The notes: generated from the sequence alone by a model not told the origin. Shown: positions 22,327-32,145, numbered from the stretch's first letter. The stretch is DNA of 38,631 nucleotides from an uncultured Pirellulaceae bacterium (GCA_938040995.1 CALHZT010000021.1:1-38631); one strand, 5' to 3'. A program made the numbers and translations.

Positions 22327-24642
22327 TTGGTTCAATTTGCAAAACGAGTGTGCCCGGCCGTTTTCTGCGCAGTGGTGCTTTGCGTGTTCAGCCGTACTGT
22401 TCATGCGCAGTCGCCCACTGCGTTGATCTCTGGGGGTCCCGCCAGCGAGTTGGATTCTCGTCTTGAGCTGGTGCCGACGTCTGAGGAACTGACGGAGAAA
22501 CAGACGCAACTTGCTGCGCGCATCAAGTTGCTCCAACTGTCCATCAGCTCTGTTGACGATGGTTCGGTACAGGAATGGTTGGCGAAGTCCTATGAGCAAG
22601 AACTCGCCCACCTTGAATTCTTGCAGTTGATCTATCAACAAACTCAGACCTCCCTGGATACGTCCCGTTCGCTGAGCCCTGGATCTGGCGATGTGGATTC
22701 TGAGTTGGAACGCATTCATGACCGCATGGCTGCGGCGAGTGAGTTTGCGACGTTCTTGGAAGTCGAACGTATTCGTTCGGCCGTTGAATTACAAAGAGGG
22801 CGCGTTGAGACTCTCGCCGCTGAAATCGAAGCCGTTGGCGCTGCGAAAATCAGCATCTCGTCCCAGCTGCATGAGGCCGACCGCACGCGGCGGCAGCTGA
22901 GAGAATCGTATGACCCCGATGACAATTCGCTCGAAATGAGAAAGCTGGGCAGACGCATTGTCATCACGCAATTGTCCGCCACGATCAGCAAAGCACAACT
23001 TGCCAGCATCATCCTCGACGTCGATCAGCTGAAACAACGGCTCGTATCCAATAAAGAGCGGTTGGTTGTCATCGAGAAGATTCTGGCGGCTTGCCCGAGT
23101 GATCTGAAGTTTACGGCCGATGATCTGGCAAAGCAGATTCGTCGGATCGAATCCCGCGAATCGGAACTGCGATCACAACTCGTGGATGTACGACAACAGT
23201 CCGAATTGCAGGAGCAGCGTTTTGAGGAAGAATCTGAAAACCTGCAGCCCGATCAATTGATCGGCATGCTTGTGGTACGCGAACGGCTGCAAGAGTACGC
23301 GCGTCTGCGAAGTGGTTACCTCAGCGCAACGCTGTCGGAGATGTTTGACTTGCGGTTCTGTTGGCAAAGTCGTTTTGAGCTGTCTCAAAAGAAAGTCGCC
23401 GCGGCGGCGCAAGGGGAAATTGCCGAGACGGTAAAGGCCACCGCTGATCGACTGAAAGCAAGCCGCATTCTGGTTGGCCGCCAGCTGGAGGAGGCTCGCC
23501 ACCAACGCGTGGAGCTGATGTCGCGACTGCAAGGCGGCGATGCGTTGGACCCGACGTTGCGGCGCTGGCTGGACATTCAGTTGAGTGAATCGGCGAAGGT
23601 CTTTGATCAAGGAACTCAACGACTTGGGCACATCGACACCGCGGAACAGCTGGTGAATCGTGTCGCCGCTGCGTTCGATTCGCAAACGGTGAATTTCGAT
23701 CAAGAAAGTTCGTGGAGCGGTTTGCAGACATCGCTGATGGGCTGGTGGAACTACGAGTTGTTCGCGGTCGATGATCGGCCCATCACGTTAGGAAAGCTGA
23801 GTTCGGCGCTGCTGATGCTGCTTGGTGGGCTGTTTGTCAGCCGCAGGGCCAGTCGTTTGTTGGTCCTGAAAATCTTCAAGCGATTCGGTCTGCAAGAGGG
23901 CGGCTCTCACGCCTTGCAGACGATTCTCTTTTACGGGCTGTGTTTGCTGTTTGGTTTCCTCACGTTGGAGTTGCTGAATATCCCTTTGACGGTCTTTGCG
24001 TTTCTCGGGGGTGCTGCAGCGATCGCGATTGGCTTTGGCAGCCAGACGTTATTGAACAATTTTATGAGTGGTCTCATCTTGATGGTGGAGCAGCCAGTCC
24101 GTGTCGGCGATCTTGTTGAGATTGACGGAATCCAAGGCAACATCAAAAACATCGGAGCTCGCAGTACCCGGATTCACACTGGCGAAAATCTGGAGATCAT
24201 CGTTCCCAACAGTACGTTCGTCGAACAGCGGCTGACGAATTGGACGCTTTCCAACACGCAGATTCGCACGATGATCAAGATCGGTGTCGCCTATGGCTCG
24301 CCGACGGAGACCGTTACCAAGGTGCTGGAGTCAGCGTTGCGAGAGTGCAGCTTCATTAACCGCAGTCCAAAACCGTTTGTGTTGCTTTCTGATTTCGGCG
24401 CGAATGCTTTGGAGTTCGAAGTCTATTTCTGGATTCAAATGCGGAACCTTATGGATGCCCGGCGAGCCGAAAGTCGCGTTCGCCAATATCTGGATGGGGT
24501 GCTCCGCGAAAACCAGATTACCATCGCCTTTCCGCAGCGGGATGTGCATCTTGATGTGCGTTCTCCAATCAACGTGAGCCTGAGCAAGCAGGGCGATTCG
24601 GAGTCTGAGCGAGGTTCGACTGATAGCAAGCGAGTCGCCTAG
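22327..24642 (+). CDS. MscS-family mechanosensitive channel with long periplasmic coiled coil
   Basis: 771 residues from a TTG at 22327, chosen because AGGA lies seven bases upstream and the frame then opens with a clean signal peptide (LVQFAKRVCPAVFCAVVLCVF, cut near VHAQS). Upstream codons in this frame run through the hairpin repeat and have no good start. Residues about 50-460 are Leu/Glu/Arg/Gln-rich periplasmic coiled coil. Three membrane helices follow (about 490-580). The pore helix is VFAFLGGAAAIAIGFGSQTL, then LVEIDGIQGNIKNIGARSTRI and IIVPNSTFVEQRLTNWT of the MscS beta domain. It opens under membrane tension to release solutes during osmotic downshock. The large periplasmic part is like that of MscK/MscM-type channels. 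Confidence 0.9.
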   Translation: MVQFAKRVCPAVFCAVVLCVFSRTVHAQSPTALISGGPASELDSRLELVPTSEELTEKQTQLAARIKLLQLSISSVDDGSVQEWLAKSYEQELAHLEFLQLIYQQTQTSLDTSRSLSPGSGDVDSELERIHDRMAAASEFATFLEVERIRSAVELQRGRVETLAAEIEAVGAAKISISSQLHEADRTRRQLRESYDPDDNSLEMRKLGRRIVITQLSATISKAQLASIILDVDQLKQRLVSNKERLVVIEKILAACPSDLKFTADDLAKQIRRIESRESELRSQLVDVRQQSELQEQRFEEESENLQPDQLIGMLVVRERLQEYARLRSGYLSATLSEMFDLRFCWQSRFELSQKKVAAAAQGEIAETVKATADRLKASRILVGRQLEEARHQRVELMSRLQGGDALDPTLRRWLDIQLSESAKVFDQGTQRLGHIDTAEQLVNRVAAAFDSQTVNFDQESSWSGLQTSLMGWWNYELFAVDDRPITLGKLSSALLMLLGGLFVSRRASRLLVLKIFKRFGLQEGGSHALQTILFYGLCLLFGFLTLELLNIPLTVFAFLGGAAAIAIGFGSQTLLNNFMSGLILMVEQPVRVGDLVEIDGIQGNIKNIGARSTRIHTGENLEIIVPNSTFVEQRLTNWTLSNTQIRTMIKIGVAYGSPTETVTKVLESALRECSFINRSPKPFVLLSDFGANALEFEVYFWIQMRNLMDARRAESRVRQYLDGVLRENQITIAFPQRDVHLDVRSPINVSLSKQGDSESERGSTDSKRVA

Positions 24643-24646
24643 CTTC

Positions 24647-24785
24647 GTAGTGGACGAGGCCACGAGTCCTTGTTTTCTCGTCGGTTCCGGAAGCTGAGCG
24701 CGGATGTTGGGGCTCGTTGCCTCGTGGAGTACGCAGAACTCGTTGCGTCGTGGAGTACACAGGGACTCGTGGCCTCGTCCACTAC
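24647..24785. repeat. Dispersed hairpin repeat, copy 6 (with internal partial repeats)
   Basis: GTAGTGGACGAGGCCACGAG at the left and its exact complement at the right (ending 24785) enclose about 95 bases. Inside are two further direct copies of a CTCGTGGAGTAC-like unit (24721-24760). It starts four bases after the MscS stop. Confidence 0.9.
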
Positions 24786-24888
24786 ATGCATCGTTTCGAT
24801 TGGCATTCTGCCGGGCTAGCGGATTTCATAGACTTCCCCACCCTCATTCGGGAGCAGTGATCGCCGATTGGATGAATGAACCGGAAGA

Positions 24889-26733
24889 ATGGAATTTGTA
24901 ACGACAAAACCACGCCGGATGGAATTGGCATTCGCATATGCCACGATCTGTCTGTGCGCGCTTGCAATCAGCGGCTGCGCGAGTTCAAAAGCATCTTGGA
25001 ATACTCGGCAATTCGTCGCACCTGATTCTGCCGTGCTTCGCTCGATCGAGTCCGATCAGAACGGTTTGCCCCAATCGGCGCAATCGAGTGCCGAAGTGCA
25101 CTACGCGCAAGGCGTGCGGTTGGAAAAACAAGGTTCGCCCGCTTGCATCAACGCCTATGCGATCGCGGCTCAACTGGGTTGGGGTGAACTTGCCGCCGCG
25201 AACTTCCCAACCGATGAATCACGTCGAGATGTGCAATTGTACGGATCCTCTGTTGGAAAGCTGATCACAACTGCGCAGCAATTCGGGCGACTTGACCCAT
25301 CCATCGGCGTGCGATTGTCCGCCGACGATAGTCCGCAAGCGACATGGTTGCCTGTACGGTTGCACGAGATTCATTGGGACCCGAGTGAGATAGCGACCTT
25401 CGAATGTGTCGGCGAGTACAAGCCCCTCAAACACGTCCGTCCGCACCGCCAGTCAGGATTGGGGGCAAGGTTGTTGACTCAGACGAAATCGCAACGCGAA
25501 TTCACTCACGCTGACGCCACCAGCGCAGCGACCGCCATCGTTCGACCGGTTGATGAATATTCGGCGACGTTCGTGCTGGATATCATCAACCCATTGCGAA
25601 TTCGGCAAACATCCTTCGCCGGTCGACATATTCGACTGGCTACCGACATCACGGTCCCGCTGGCTTATCTCGATTCGATGGTCAATCGACAGGGAGTCGC
25701 CGGTTTGCTTCGCCCTGCGTCACTGCAAGGCCAGACTGGGTTGAAGATGATCGAGCCGTATCAGCATGGCAAGATCCCGGTTATCTTCATCCACGGCTTA
25801 GCCTCCGATCCGTTGACGTGGGGATCTATGGCTAATGATGTGCTCAACAATCCAGACATCCTGGAGAAATTCCAATTCTGGACATTCTCCTATCCGACGG
25901 GAGAACCCTTCCCGGTCGAAGCAGGCAAGTTGCGGCAGCAGCTGGTCCAAATGAGAAATCACCTGGATCCCGATCACGCGGACGCTGCGTTGGACAACAT
26001 CGTGCTCATTGGACATAGCATGGGTGGTCTCGTCACGAAAATGCAGATTGCGTCCAGTCGCGATGAGTTGATGTCGGCCATGTATATCGCACCGTTGGAA
26101 GAACTCAGTCTCAACAAACAAGTGAAATCTCAATTCGCGTCTTTGTTTCAGTTCGATGCGTCTCCACAGATCACACGGGCAATCTTTATCGGCACACCAC
26201 ATCAGGGTTCTAATCTAGCCAACGGTCTTGTCAGCCAAATTGCAGCGAAGGTGATTCGTCAGCCAGACGAATTGAAGTCCGCCTTTGACGAAGTCCTCCG
26301 CGAAAACGAGCGACTGCTGACAACCAATATGCGTCACATGCCGAACAGCATTGACTTGCTTCGCCCCGACAATCCGCTGCTCAAAGCGATCTATCGACTG
26401 CCGGTAAGCCCTCGGGTAACGATGCACTCCATCTATGGTGTCGGGCATGGAGGGCATTTTGGATCGGAGAAGAGTGATGGAGTCGTACCGGCTTCGAGCG
26501 CTCGCCATCCGGGAGTCGCTTCGGAACTTGCCGTCGACGCGGGCCACAGTTTGCATCACGATCCGGCGACAACAAACGAAGTCACGAGGATCCTGCGGCT
26601 GCACGCGTCGAGGATTACAAGCGGATATCCATCCACCAGACAAACTACGAGACGTAGTGGACGAGGCCACGAGCCCGTTAAACGTAGTGGACAAGGCGAC
26701 GCGTCCCATCCGCAATTGACGCGGCTCAACTAA
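24889..26733 (+). CDS. Exported lipoprotein alpha/beta hydrolase (lipase/PGAP1-like)
   Basis: 614 residues. The N-terminus has a hydrophobic signal and lipobox ALAISGC near residue 30, so it is probably anchored in a membrane facing the periplasm. Residues about 31-290 are of unknown fold. The hydrolase core starts with PVIFIHGLAS (oxyanion region, His 302). The nucleophile elbow GHSMGG has Ser 377. SDGVVP has Asp 530 and AGHSLHH has His 553, giving a likely Ser-Asp-His triad. The last 27 residues are encoded by two direct copies of the hairpin-repeat arm, so the original C-terminus was probably shorter. GGAAG lies close before ATG 24889; ATG 24919 is an alternative start. The patatin gene follows after 25 bases. 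Confidence 0.85.
   Translation: MEFVTTKPRRMELAFAYATICLCALAISGCASSKASWNTRQFVAPDSAVLRSIESDQNGLPQSAQSSAEVHYAQGVRLEKQGSPACINAYAIAAQLGWGELAAANFPTDESRRDVQLYGSSVGKLITTAQQFGRLDPSIGVRLSADDSPQATWLPVRLHEIHWDPSEIATFECVGEYKPLKHVRPHRQSGLGARLLTQTKSQREFTHADATSAATAIVRPVDEYSATFVLDIINPLRIRQTSFAGRHIRLATDITVPLAYLDSMVNRQGVAGLLRPASLQGQTGLKMIEPYQHGKIPVIFIHGLASDPLTWGSMANDVLNNPDILEKFQFWTFSYPTGEPFPVEAGKLRQQLVQMRNHLDPDHADAALDNIVLIGHSMGGLVTKMQIASSRDELMSAMYIAPLEELSLNKQVKSQFASLFQFDASPQITRAIFIGTPHQGSNLANGLVSQIAAKVIRQPDELKSAFDEVLRENERLLTTNMRHMPNSIDLLRPDNPLLKAIYRLPVSPRVTMHSIYGVGHGGHFGSEKSDGVVPASSARHPGVASELAVDAGHSLHHDPATTNEVTRILRLHASRITSGYPSTRQTTRRSGRGHEPVKRSGQGDASHPQLTRLN
26654..26712. repeat. Dispersed repeat, copy 7: two direct half-units inside a coding end
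   Basis: GTAGTGGACGAGGCCACGAG at 26654 is followed at 26684 by a second direct copy, GTAGTGGACAAGGCGACGCG. Both are in the same orientation, unlike the inverted pairs elsewhere. They lie inside the last 80 bases of the hydrolase gene and are translated as RRSGRGHEP and KRSGQGDAS. Confidence 0.85.
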
Positions 26734-26758
26734 CGCCAACCAGCCAGAGACGATCGAC

Positions 26759-28687
26759 ATGGACAATGAAGTCAAAGCGTACTTTCAGATTCACAGCAGC
26801 AGTCGCGGGCTGAATCGAAGCGAGATTGACGAAATATCGCGTGTCGCAACCCTGCGTGAATATGAAGCAGGCCAAGTCGTTGTAGAGCATGGCGAACCGG
26901 CGAATGTATTGTCGTTGGTGATCAGCGGGCATTTTACGATGCATCCATCCGGCGACTCGATCGAGGCAGTCGGGTTCTTGGGCGCTAACGATCAGATTGG
27001 CACGATGGAGATCGTCCAGGATCGCGTCGCACCGTTGCGTGTGGTTGCCGTCGAACCGTCGCTTGTCATCGAGATCGAAGAAACGGACGTGCACCGTTTG
27101 ATGAGTGAAAACAGCATCTTCGCCCGCAACTTGCTTGGGAAGGCAAGTGTGCATATGACACAAATGGCGATCGACGGTGGTGCGAGTCATGTGCCACGCC
27201 GCATCGCCTTCCTGCATATTCACTCGGATACATTGGCTGTCTCGACCAAAATTCAACGGCGGCTGTGTGAGATTGGTGAGTCGCTGGGGCGCATCGTCAA
27301 CGAAGATTCGAGGTTCAGGCAAAGCCGACTTTCCCAATGCGAGTCAATGTTCCTACCCAATGATGGCTCGGATCAGCGTCCTGCCATCCGCGAGCAACTG
27401 GCGAAGTGGACGGAATTGGAGCGAGTCGTTTTCGATATCAATTTCGAAAATATCGAACTTCAGATCGAGTCGCTGCACGATCTCTTCAGTTTTCCAGAGC
27501 GAGTTTTCTTACTCGTGACTCCGGAGGGTGCTAACGAAATTGCCAAACAGCTGCAGAGCGTCTTGGCGAAGAATCCTAGTTGGAAGGACAAGCTGAACCT
27601 CATCTGGGTTCTCGACGAAAAGCACGATGTGGCGCCGCTCGTGCCAGAACTGCTTGCTCATGTGAGTCGCGACTTCAAAGTCAAAGTCTCCGATAGTGTC
27701 GCCAGCTCCGATGTCTTTTTTCAACGGACCGCTGAGCCTGGAATCGAACGAGTCGTGCATTACCTCCGCGGCGTGCAAGTCGGAGTCGCTCTCGGCGGCG
27801 GTGCGGCACGGGGCATGTCGCATCTTGGCGTTCTAAAAGCCATGGACGAATCCGGAATCGTCATCGACGCAATCGCCGGAACCAGTGTCGGGGCCATGAT
27901 TGGCGTGTCCTATTGCGTTGGTTATTCCCCAGACAATTCCGTCGAGCGTTTTACCAAGACGCTTACACCTCGTGGAATCTTCCGTTGGATCACAATGGGC
28001 GACCATTGGTACATGCTGATGAAGTATCGGACGCATGGCTGGGAAAGCATGTTGCGGGATCACTTCTACGATTGGCATCTTGAGCAGATGTTAGTGCCGT
28101 TAACGACGATTGCGGCCGACTTAATCAAGGCCGAAGAGTTTGTCCGCAATTCGGGTGACGGCGTTCTGGGCGTGATGGAGAGCATTAATCTAGGCGGCAT
28201 CGCGACTCCGATCTGTCGCGACGGAATGGCGCTGGTGGATGGCGGCTACCTCAACAACGTTCCGGCCGATACGCTCGTGCGTCGCGGCGCGAATTTCGTC
28301 ATTTCCGTCGATGTCTCAGCCACGATTCCACACACTTTGGCCGGGAATACTCCCGACACGCCAACCGCCCGAATGAAGATTCCCCGAATTCATCAAGTGC
28401 TCAGTCGCATTCGCGAAGTCGCCCAAAAGAACCTTCGGCGCATGGGTGGCTCGCACGCCAACTTCGTCATTGCCCCAGATGTATCGGCCGTCTCGTTTTC
28501 CGATTTCAAGTCTACGCCAAAAACCGCCGAGGTCGGATATCGGACAGCGCAAGAAGCAATGCCTCGGCTAAAATCACAGCTGTATCGGCTCGATCCACAT
28601 TTGTTTCCCTTTCGCGATAACGCTGATGAGTCAGGGGAGTACGATAATGTCGCCGCGCCAGCGATGCTGAGAAGAACCGCCGGATGA
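26759..28687 (+). CDS. Patatin-like phospholipase with N-terminal cyclic-nucleotide-binding-type domain
   Basis: 642 residues. Residues about 15-150 form a cNMP-binding-type beta roll (VVEHGEPANVLSLVISGHFTM, then GANDQIGTMEIV). Residues about 165-340 are a middle region ending in a Rossmann-like segment. The patatin domain then begins: VALGGGAARGMSHLGVL (oxyanion glycines 346-348), AGTSVGAMIG (Ser 376) and LVDGGYLNNVPA (Asp 494), the complete catalytic dyad. This order matches neuropathy-target-esterase-like proteins, which act on lysophospholipids or phospholipids at membranes. Ligand binding by the roll is unproven; the phosphate-binding cassette is not clearly conserved. It starts 25 bases after the lipoprotein hydrolase, suggesting a lipid-turnover operon. 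Confidence 0.92.
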   Translation: MDNEVKAYFQIHSSSRGLNRSEIDEISRVATLREYEAGQVVVEHGEPANVLSLVISGHFTMHPSGDSIEAVGFLGANDQIGTMEIVQDRVAPLRVVAVEPSLVIEIEETDVHRLMSENSIFARNLLGKASVHMTQMAIDGGASHVPRRIAFLHIHSDTLAVSTKIQRRLCEIGESLGRIVNEDSRFRQSRLSQCESMFLPNDGSDQRPAIREQLAKWTELERVVFDINFENIELQIESLHDLFSFPERVFLLVTPEGANEIAKQLQSVLAKNPSWKDKLNLIWVLDEKHDVAPLVPELLAHVSRDFKVKVSDSVASSDVFFQRTAEPGIERVVHYLRGVQVGVALGGGAARGMSHLGVLKAMDESGIVIDAIAGTSVGAMIGVSYCVGYSPDNSVERFTKTLTPRGIFRWITMGDHWYMLMKYRTHGWESMLRDHFYDWHLEQMLVPLTTIAADLIKAEEFVRNSGDGVLGVMESINLGGIATPICRDGMALVDGGYLNNVPADTLVRRGANFVISVDVSATIPHTLAGNTPDTPTARMKIPRIHQVLSRIREVAQKNLRRMGGSHANFVIAPDVSAVSFSDFKSTPKTAEVGYRTAQEAMPRLKSQLYRLDPHLFPFRDNADESGEYDNVAAPAMLRRTAG

Positions 28688-28792
28688 TCGCCGGTACTGT
28701 CGCTGCGATTTTTCGAAATAGGAATAGATACGGGTCCAAAAGTCGCGCATTGCATTGGTGACTTTCCGTGCTTGGAACGAGATTGCTTCAGT

Positions 28793-30583
28793 ATGCCAAT
28801 AAATCAACGCCTTGACCGCGAATTCGACGCAACAAGTGACTTGGTGATTGGAGAGCCAGAGGCACAAGTCAAAGTCGTATGGTACCTCGACTATAACGGC
28901 GCGCGTCTTCGAAAGAATCGAACTCTCGTACTCGATGTACTTCAACGAATTCGCGAAACCGGAGCGTCCGTAGCAATCCGGCCATTTGGATTGGATGAGA
29001 TCAGCCAGACAATCGCTCGCTTAGCGACTTCCGCAGAACAGCAAGGCAAGTTTGCTGATTTTCATTTAGCGTTGATTCGCCATTCCGGAGAATTGACTGA
29101 GCAAACCGCAATACAGATCGCAAGTTCGGTCGGGCTTGATATTGATCAGCTACGCGACTCGGCGGCCCATGATGAGGTAGCGGCGCAGGTCACGGAGCAT
29201 CGCGAGGCGGTCGAAGCTTTTGGCGCTGAGGGGCCGGGGTTGTTCATCGACAAACGACGCTACGACGGAGTGTGGGATGAAGACTCCGTAGTAGAGGCGA
29301 TCCGTCGGCCTTGGGGTTTTCTAGTTCGAGAAACGAGTCAAGCTTTCTTCAGTTGGGCCGCCTCAGCGGGGATGGTTTTGGTGTTGGCCACGGTTGCCGC
29401 GCTGGTTGCGGTGAATATTGGATTTCACGACCAGTACGAACACTTGCGCGAGATGCTAATTGGCGTAACCGTCGGAAACTGGGCGTTCGAGCTATCGGCC
29501 GAGCAGTGGATCAACGACGGCCTGATGGGAGTCTTCTTTCTCATCGTGGGAATCGAGATTAAGCGTGAGATCGTCGATGGCGAGTTATCAACATTATCGA
29601 ACGCCATGCTACCAATCCTGGGTGCGATTGGCGGCATGGTCGTTCCCGCCGCAATCTATGCCGCGATCAACATGGGACACGACACCGTTTCGGGTTGGGG
29701 TGTGCCCATGGCAACGGACATCGCATTTACGTTGGGGTTGATGGCTTTGCTCGGCAGGCGGGTGCCAGCCGCTCTAAAGGTGTTTGTGTCGGCGCTGGCT
29801 ATTGCGGACGATCTGGGGGCAATTCTCGTCATCGCAATTTTCTATGGCGAGGGATTCCACCTGGCTCCGCTCTTGTGGGCGGGCGGCGTTCTTGCCGTGA
29901 TGTTCGCAATGAACATCGGTAGAGTGTACGCTCGCGCTCCTTATCTCATTCTCGGGGCGCTGCTCTGGTTGCTTGTGCACGAGTCGGGATTGCACGCGAC
30001 ATTGGCCGGGGTTCTAACGGCGTTGGCCATTCCGTCGCGACGGAGTGGTAGCATGCGTGGAGTCGCAGCGCAAACCTCGGCTGTTTTCGAATCCGAGCTC
30101 GCCACGGCGAACCATAGCAGCGCAACGATCGGTGGACGCTCATTGCGTAAACTCCACTCAGCCATCGAGCGTCTCCGCGAACCGGGCTACCATTTGCAGC
30201 ATGCCTTGGAACACTGGACGAACTTTCTTGTCCTTCCGCTCTTTGCTTTTTTCAACATGGGTATCGTCGTGTTTGGTGCTCCGTTCCACGTCACATCGCC
30301 CGAATCATTGGGAGTCATCGTCGGGCTGTTGATTGGCAAACCATTGGGAATCGTTGCAATTTGCTGGCTTGCCGTGAAGACCGGGCTCGCACAGTTACCG
30401 TCCAATGTGAGTTGGCGGCAAATCGTGGGAGCTGGCTGTCTCGCCGGTGTCGGATTCACAATGTCCATTTTTATCGCGACCGCCGCCTTCGAGGAAATGC
30501 AACTCCAAAGCGTCAAGCTGAGCGTTCTGATCGCCTCGACGCTATCGGCCATCCTGGGTATGTGCATCCTTCGTCGGGGTTGA
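28793..30583 (+). CDS. nhaA: NhaA sodium/proton antiporter with degenerate N-terminal thioredoxin-like domain
   Basis: 596 residues from ATG 28793 (a TTG at 28772 would add seven). Residues about 10-165 follow the DsbA/thioredoxin layout: VIGEPEAQVKVVWYLDYNGARL where the family has DYxCPYC, and EGPGLFIDKRRYDGVW in place of the cis-Pro strand. Both redox cysteines are missing, so it cannot act as an oxidoreductase. From about 185 the NhaA domain is complete, with about 12 helices: WINDGLMGVFFLIVGIEIKRE, MATDIAFTLGL, ALAIADDLGAILV with Asp 339-Asp 340 (the NhaA ion-binding pair), and AGVGFTMSIFI. It exchanges sodium for protons across the inner membrane. NhaA-thioredoxin fusions are known; the usual arrangement I recall places the extra domain at the C-terminus. 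Confidence 0.92.
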   Translation: MPINQRLDREFDATSDLVIGEPEAQVKVVWYLDYNGARLRKNRTLVLDVLQRIRETGASVAIRPFGLDEISQTIARLATSAEQQGKFADFHLALIRHSGELTEQTAIQIASSVGLDIDQLRDSAAHDEVAAQVTEHREAVEAFGAEGPGLFIDKRRYDGVWDEDSVVEAIRRPWGFLVRETSQAFFSWAASAGMVLVLATVAALVAVNIGFHDQYEHLREMLIGVTVGNWAFELSAEQWINDGLMGVFFLIVGIEIKREIVDGELSTLSNAMLPILGAIGGMVVPAAIYAAINMGHDTVSGWGVPMATDIAFTLGLMALLGRRVPAALKVFVSALAIADDLGAILVIAIFYGEGFHLAPLLWAGGVLAVMFAMNIGRVYARAPYLILGALLWLLVHESGLHATLAGVLTALAIPSRRSGSMRGVAAQTSAVFESELATANHSSATIGGRSLRKLHSAIERLREPGYHLQHALEHWTNFLVLPLFAFFNMGIVVFGAPFHVTSPESLGVIVGLLIGKPLGIVAICWLAVKTGLAQLPSNVSWRQIVGAGCLAGVGFTMSIFIATAAFEEMQLQSVKLSVLIASTLSAILGMCILRRG

Positions 30584-30645
30584 AGTTGCGAGCTACTCCG
30601 TTTACGCATGCGAAGGTCACGAGAGATGCCCTTCGTACACGAAGA

Positions 30646-32145
30646 CTATTTCGAGTCCGGAGCGTCCAAGCGGGTGGCTTTCCAGTTTTGCACTTCGTCC
30701 TTGCTGAAATGGATAAGAATGCCGGTTTCGTTTTCAGTAAGGTTGTAGATGCCGGTCTCCACGACTGGCCAATCGTCATCGACTGGTTTGACGGCGGCAC
30801 GCTGCGATTGTTTATCGACGGTGCCTTCGACTTCAATCGTCTTTCCGGTCGCCGTGTTTCGTAATGTACCTGCAATGATCTTGTCTTTGGTAATGGCAAG
30901 TTGCAAAAACAAAGTCGCATCTCGGGCGACCGCATCTTTGGCGGTCAAAGCAAATACTCCCAAGGGAAGCCATTCCGTTTTCCTTCGCTTGGCTGCCTTG
31001 GGAACGCTACTCGCGATCGCCACTGCCTGCTCAGAAAACTGCTCCTGGTTGCCAACCAGTTCGTTATTCAGGTACACGTTTCCTTCGTTGTAAGTCAGAT
31101 TCACCCCGTAGTCGTAGTAAATCGGGGTGGTCCCAACGACGCCAATCCACCTGTCAATAACCGTGGGCGTCGACCAACTCCACCAGTTGACCCGGTAGTT
31201 GTTCCATCCCCACTGCCAACGCGTACCGTTCCAGAACCCGTTGCCGTAGGTCGGCAAGTAGATGATGAGTGGAGGGCGATAATTCGGCGGACGCCAACTT
31301 GGTGGTCGTTGCCCCGGCGGACGCCACCATGGCGGACGTGGACTGGGAGCAGCCCAGCTCGGAGTCGGTTTGATGTGATCGCCTGGGCGAAACCCTGGAT
31401 ACGGTGGTTTTGATGGGGCACCCGGGCGATAGCCCGTGGTTGGCTTGGTATTGTCACCCGGTCGAAAGCCAGGTTCGCCAGGACGAACCGGGTTTGGGCG
31501 GCCGGGACGCTGGACGAAGTCCTGTGGACTTTCGTTCGGTCGTGTTGCCGGTAATTTTGATCCGCCAAGGAATTTGTCATTCGGCCGAGTCGGCGGTCGC
31601 AGAAAATCCTGGAAGCCGTCTGGGTTTGTTGGTCGATTGCCTGAGTTGGGAGATGGTCTCGTTCCGAAACTCGGTTGCGTTGGAAGACTATTGTTCGGCT
31701 TGTTGTACGATGGCCGAGTGCCGTAGCTGGGCGCAGGCCGGGTGGGGCGCGTCCCGTAGTTCGGGCGCGTTGACGAATTATTGGTCGGTTTGTTGTATGA
31801 GGGTCGCGTGCCGTAGTTCGGTGACGGCCGAGTATTCCAATTCGGAGCAGGACGCGTATTGTAATTTGGTCGGTTGTACGATGGCCGAGTCCCATAGTTA
31901 GGCGACGGCCGGGTATTCCAATTTGGAGTTGGACGAGTCCCGTAGTTCGGTTTGTTGAATGATGGCCGAGATCCGAAATTGGGAGAGGGTCGGCTGCCGA
32001 AATTCGGGGACGGTCTCTGGGCGGGTCGAGCGGATGGCCCTTTTTGCGCCATTCCGCGTTGAGCGACTACGGAATCGGGCAGAACCAACAGACCAACAAA
32101 TGCAATCAGAGCCAAAACTCTCGTTTTTTGTAATTCAAGAATCAT
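30646..32145 (-). CDS. Secreted Pro/Asn/Arg-rich surface repeat protein (mu-protocadherin-like label in planctomycetes)
   Basis: 499 residues. A signal peptide covers residues 1-28 (ALIAFVGLLVLPDSVVAQ). Residues about 38-165 are imperfect repeats of RPSPNYGTRPSYNKPN type. Residues about 190-300 are another Pro/Gly/Trp-rich region (PPWWRPPGQRPPSWRPP). The C-terminal part (about 320-499) is globular. It has TPIYYDYGVNLTYNEGNVYL followed by EQAVAIASSVPKAAKRRKTEWLPLGVFAL, a combination I know from planctomycete proteins auto-labelled mu-protocadherin-like cell-surface protein. The basic, Tyr/Pro-rich repeats suggest a wall or matrix component. Its ATG overlaps the stop of the SnoaL-like gene (ATGA), so the two are translated together. 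Confidence 0.85.
   Translation of the reverse strand: MILELQKTRVLALIAFVGLLVLPDSVVAQRGMAQKGPSARPAQRPSPNFGSRPSPNFGSRPSFNKPNYGTRPTPNWNTRPSPNYGTRPSYNRPNYNTRPAPNWNTRPSPNYGTRPSYNKPTNNSSTRPNYGTRPTRPAPSYGTRPSYNKPNNSLPTQPSFGTRPSPNSGNRPTNPDGFQDFLRPPTRPNDKFLGGSKLPATRPNESPQDFVQRPGRPNPVRPGEPGFRPGDNTKPTTGYRPGAPSKPPYPGFRPGDHIKPTPSWAAPSPRPPWWRPPGQRPPSWRPPNYRPPLIIYLPTYGNGFWNGTRWQWGWNNYRVNWWSWSTPTVIDRWIGVVGTTPIYYDYGVNLTYNEGNVYLNNELVGNQEQFSEQAVAIASSVPKAAKRRKTEWLPLGVFALTAKDAVARDATLFLQLAITKDKIIAGTLRNTATGKTIEVEGTVDKQSQRAAVKPVDDDWPVVETGIYNLTENETGILIHFSKDEVQNWKATRLDAPDSK
31650..32034 (-). repeat. Tandem repeats in the surface protein gene
   Basis: About 16 imperfect copies of an 8-9-codon unit encoding (R)P(S/T/A)(P/Y/F)N(Y/W/F)(G/N)(T/S), arranged in larger alternating blocks ending SYNKPN or SYNRPN. 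The unit drifts in base sequence while the protein motif is held, which indicates selection on the protein repeat. Confidence 0.8.
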
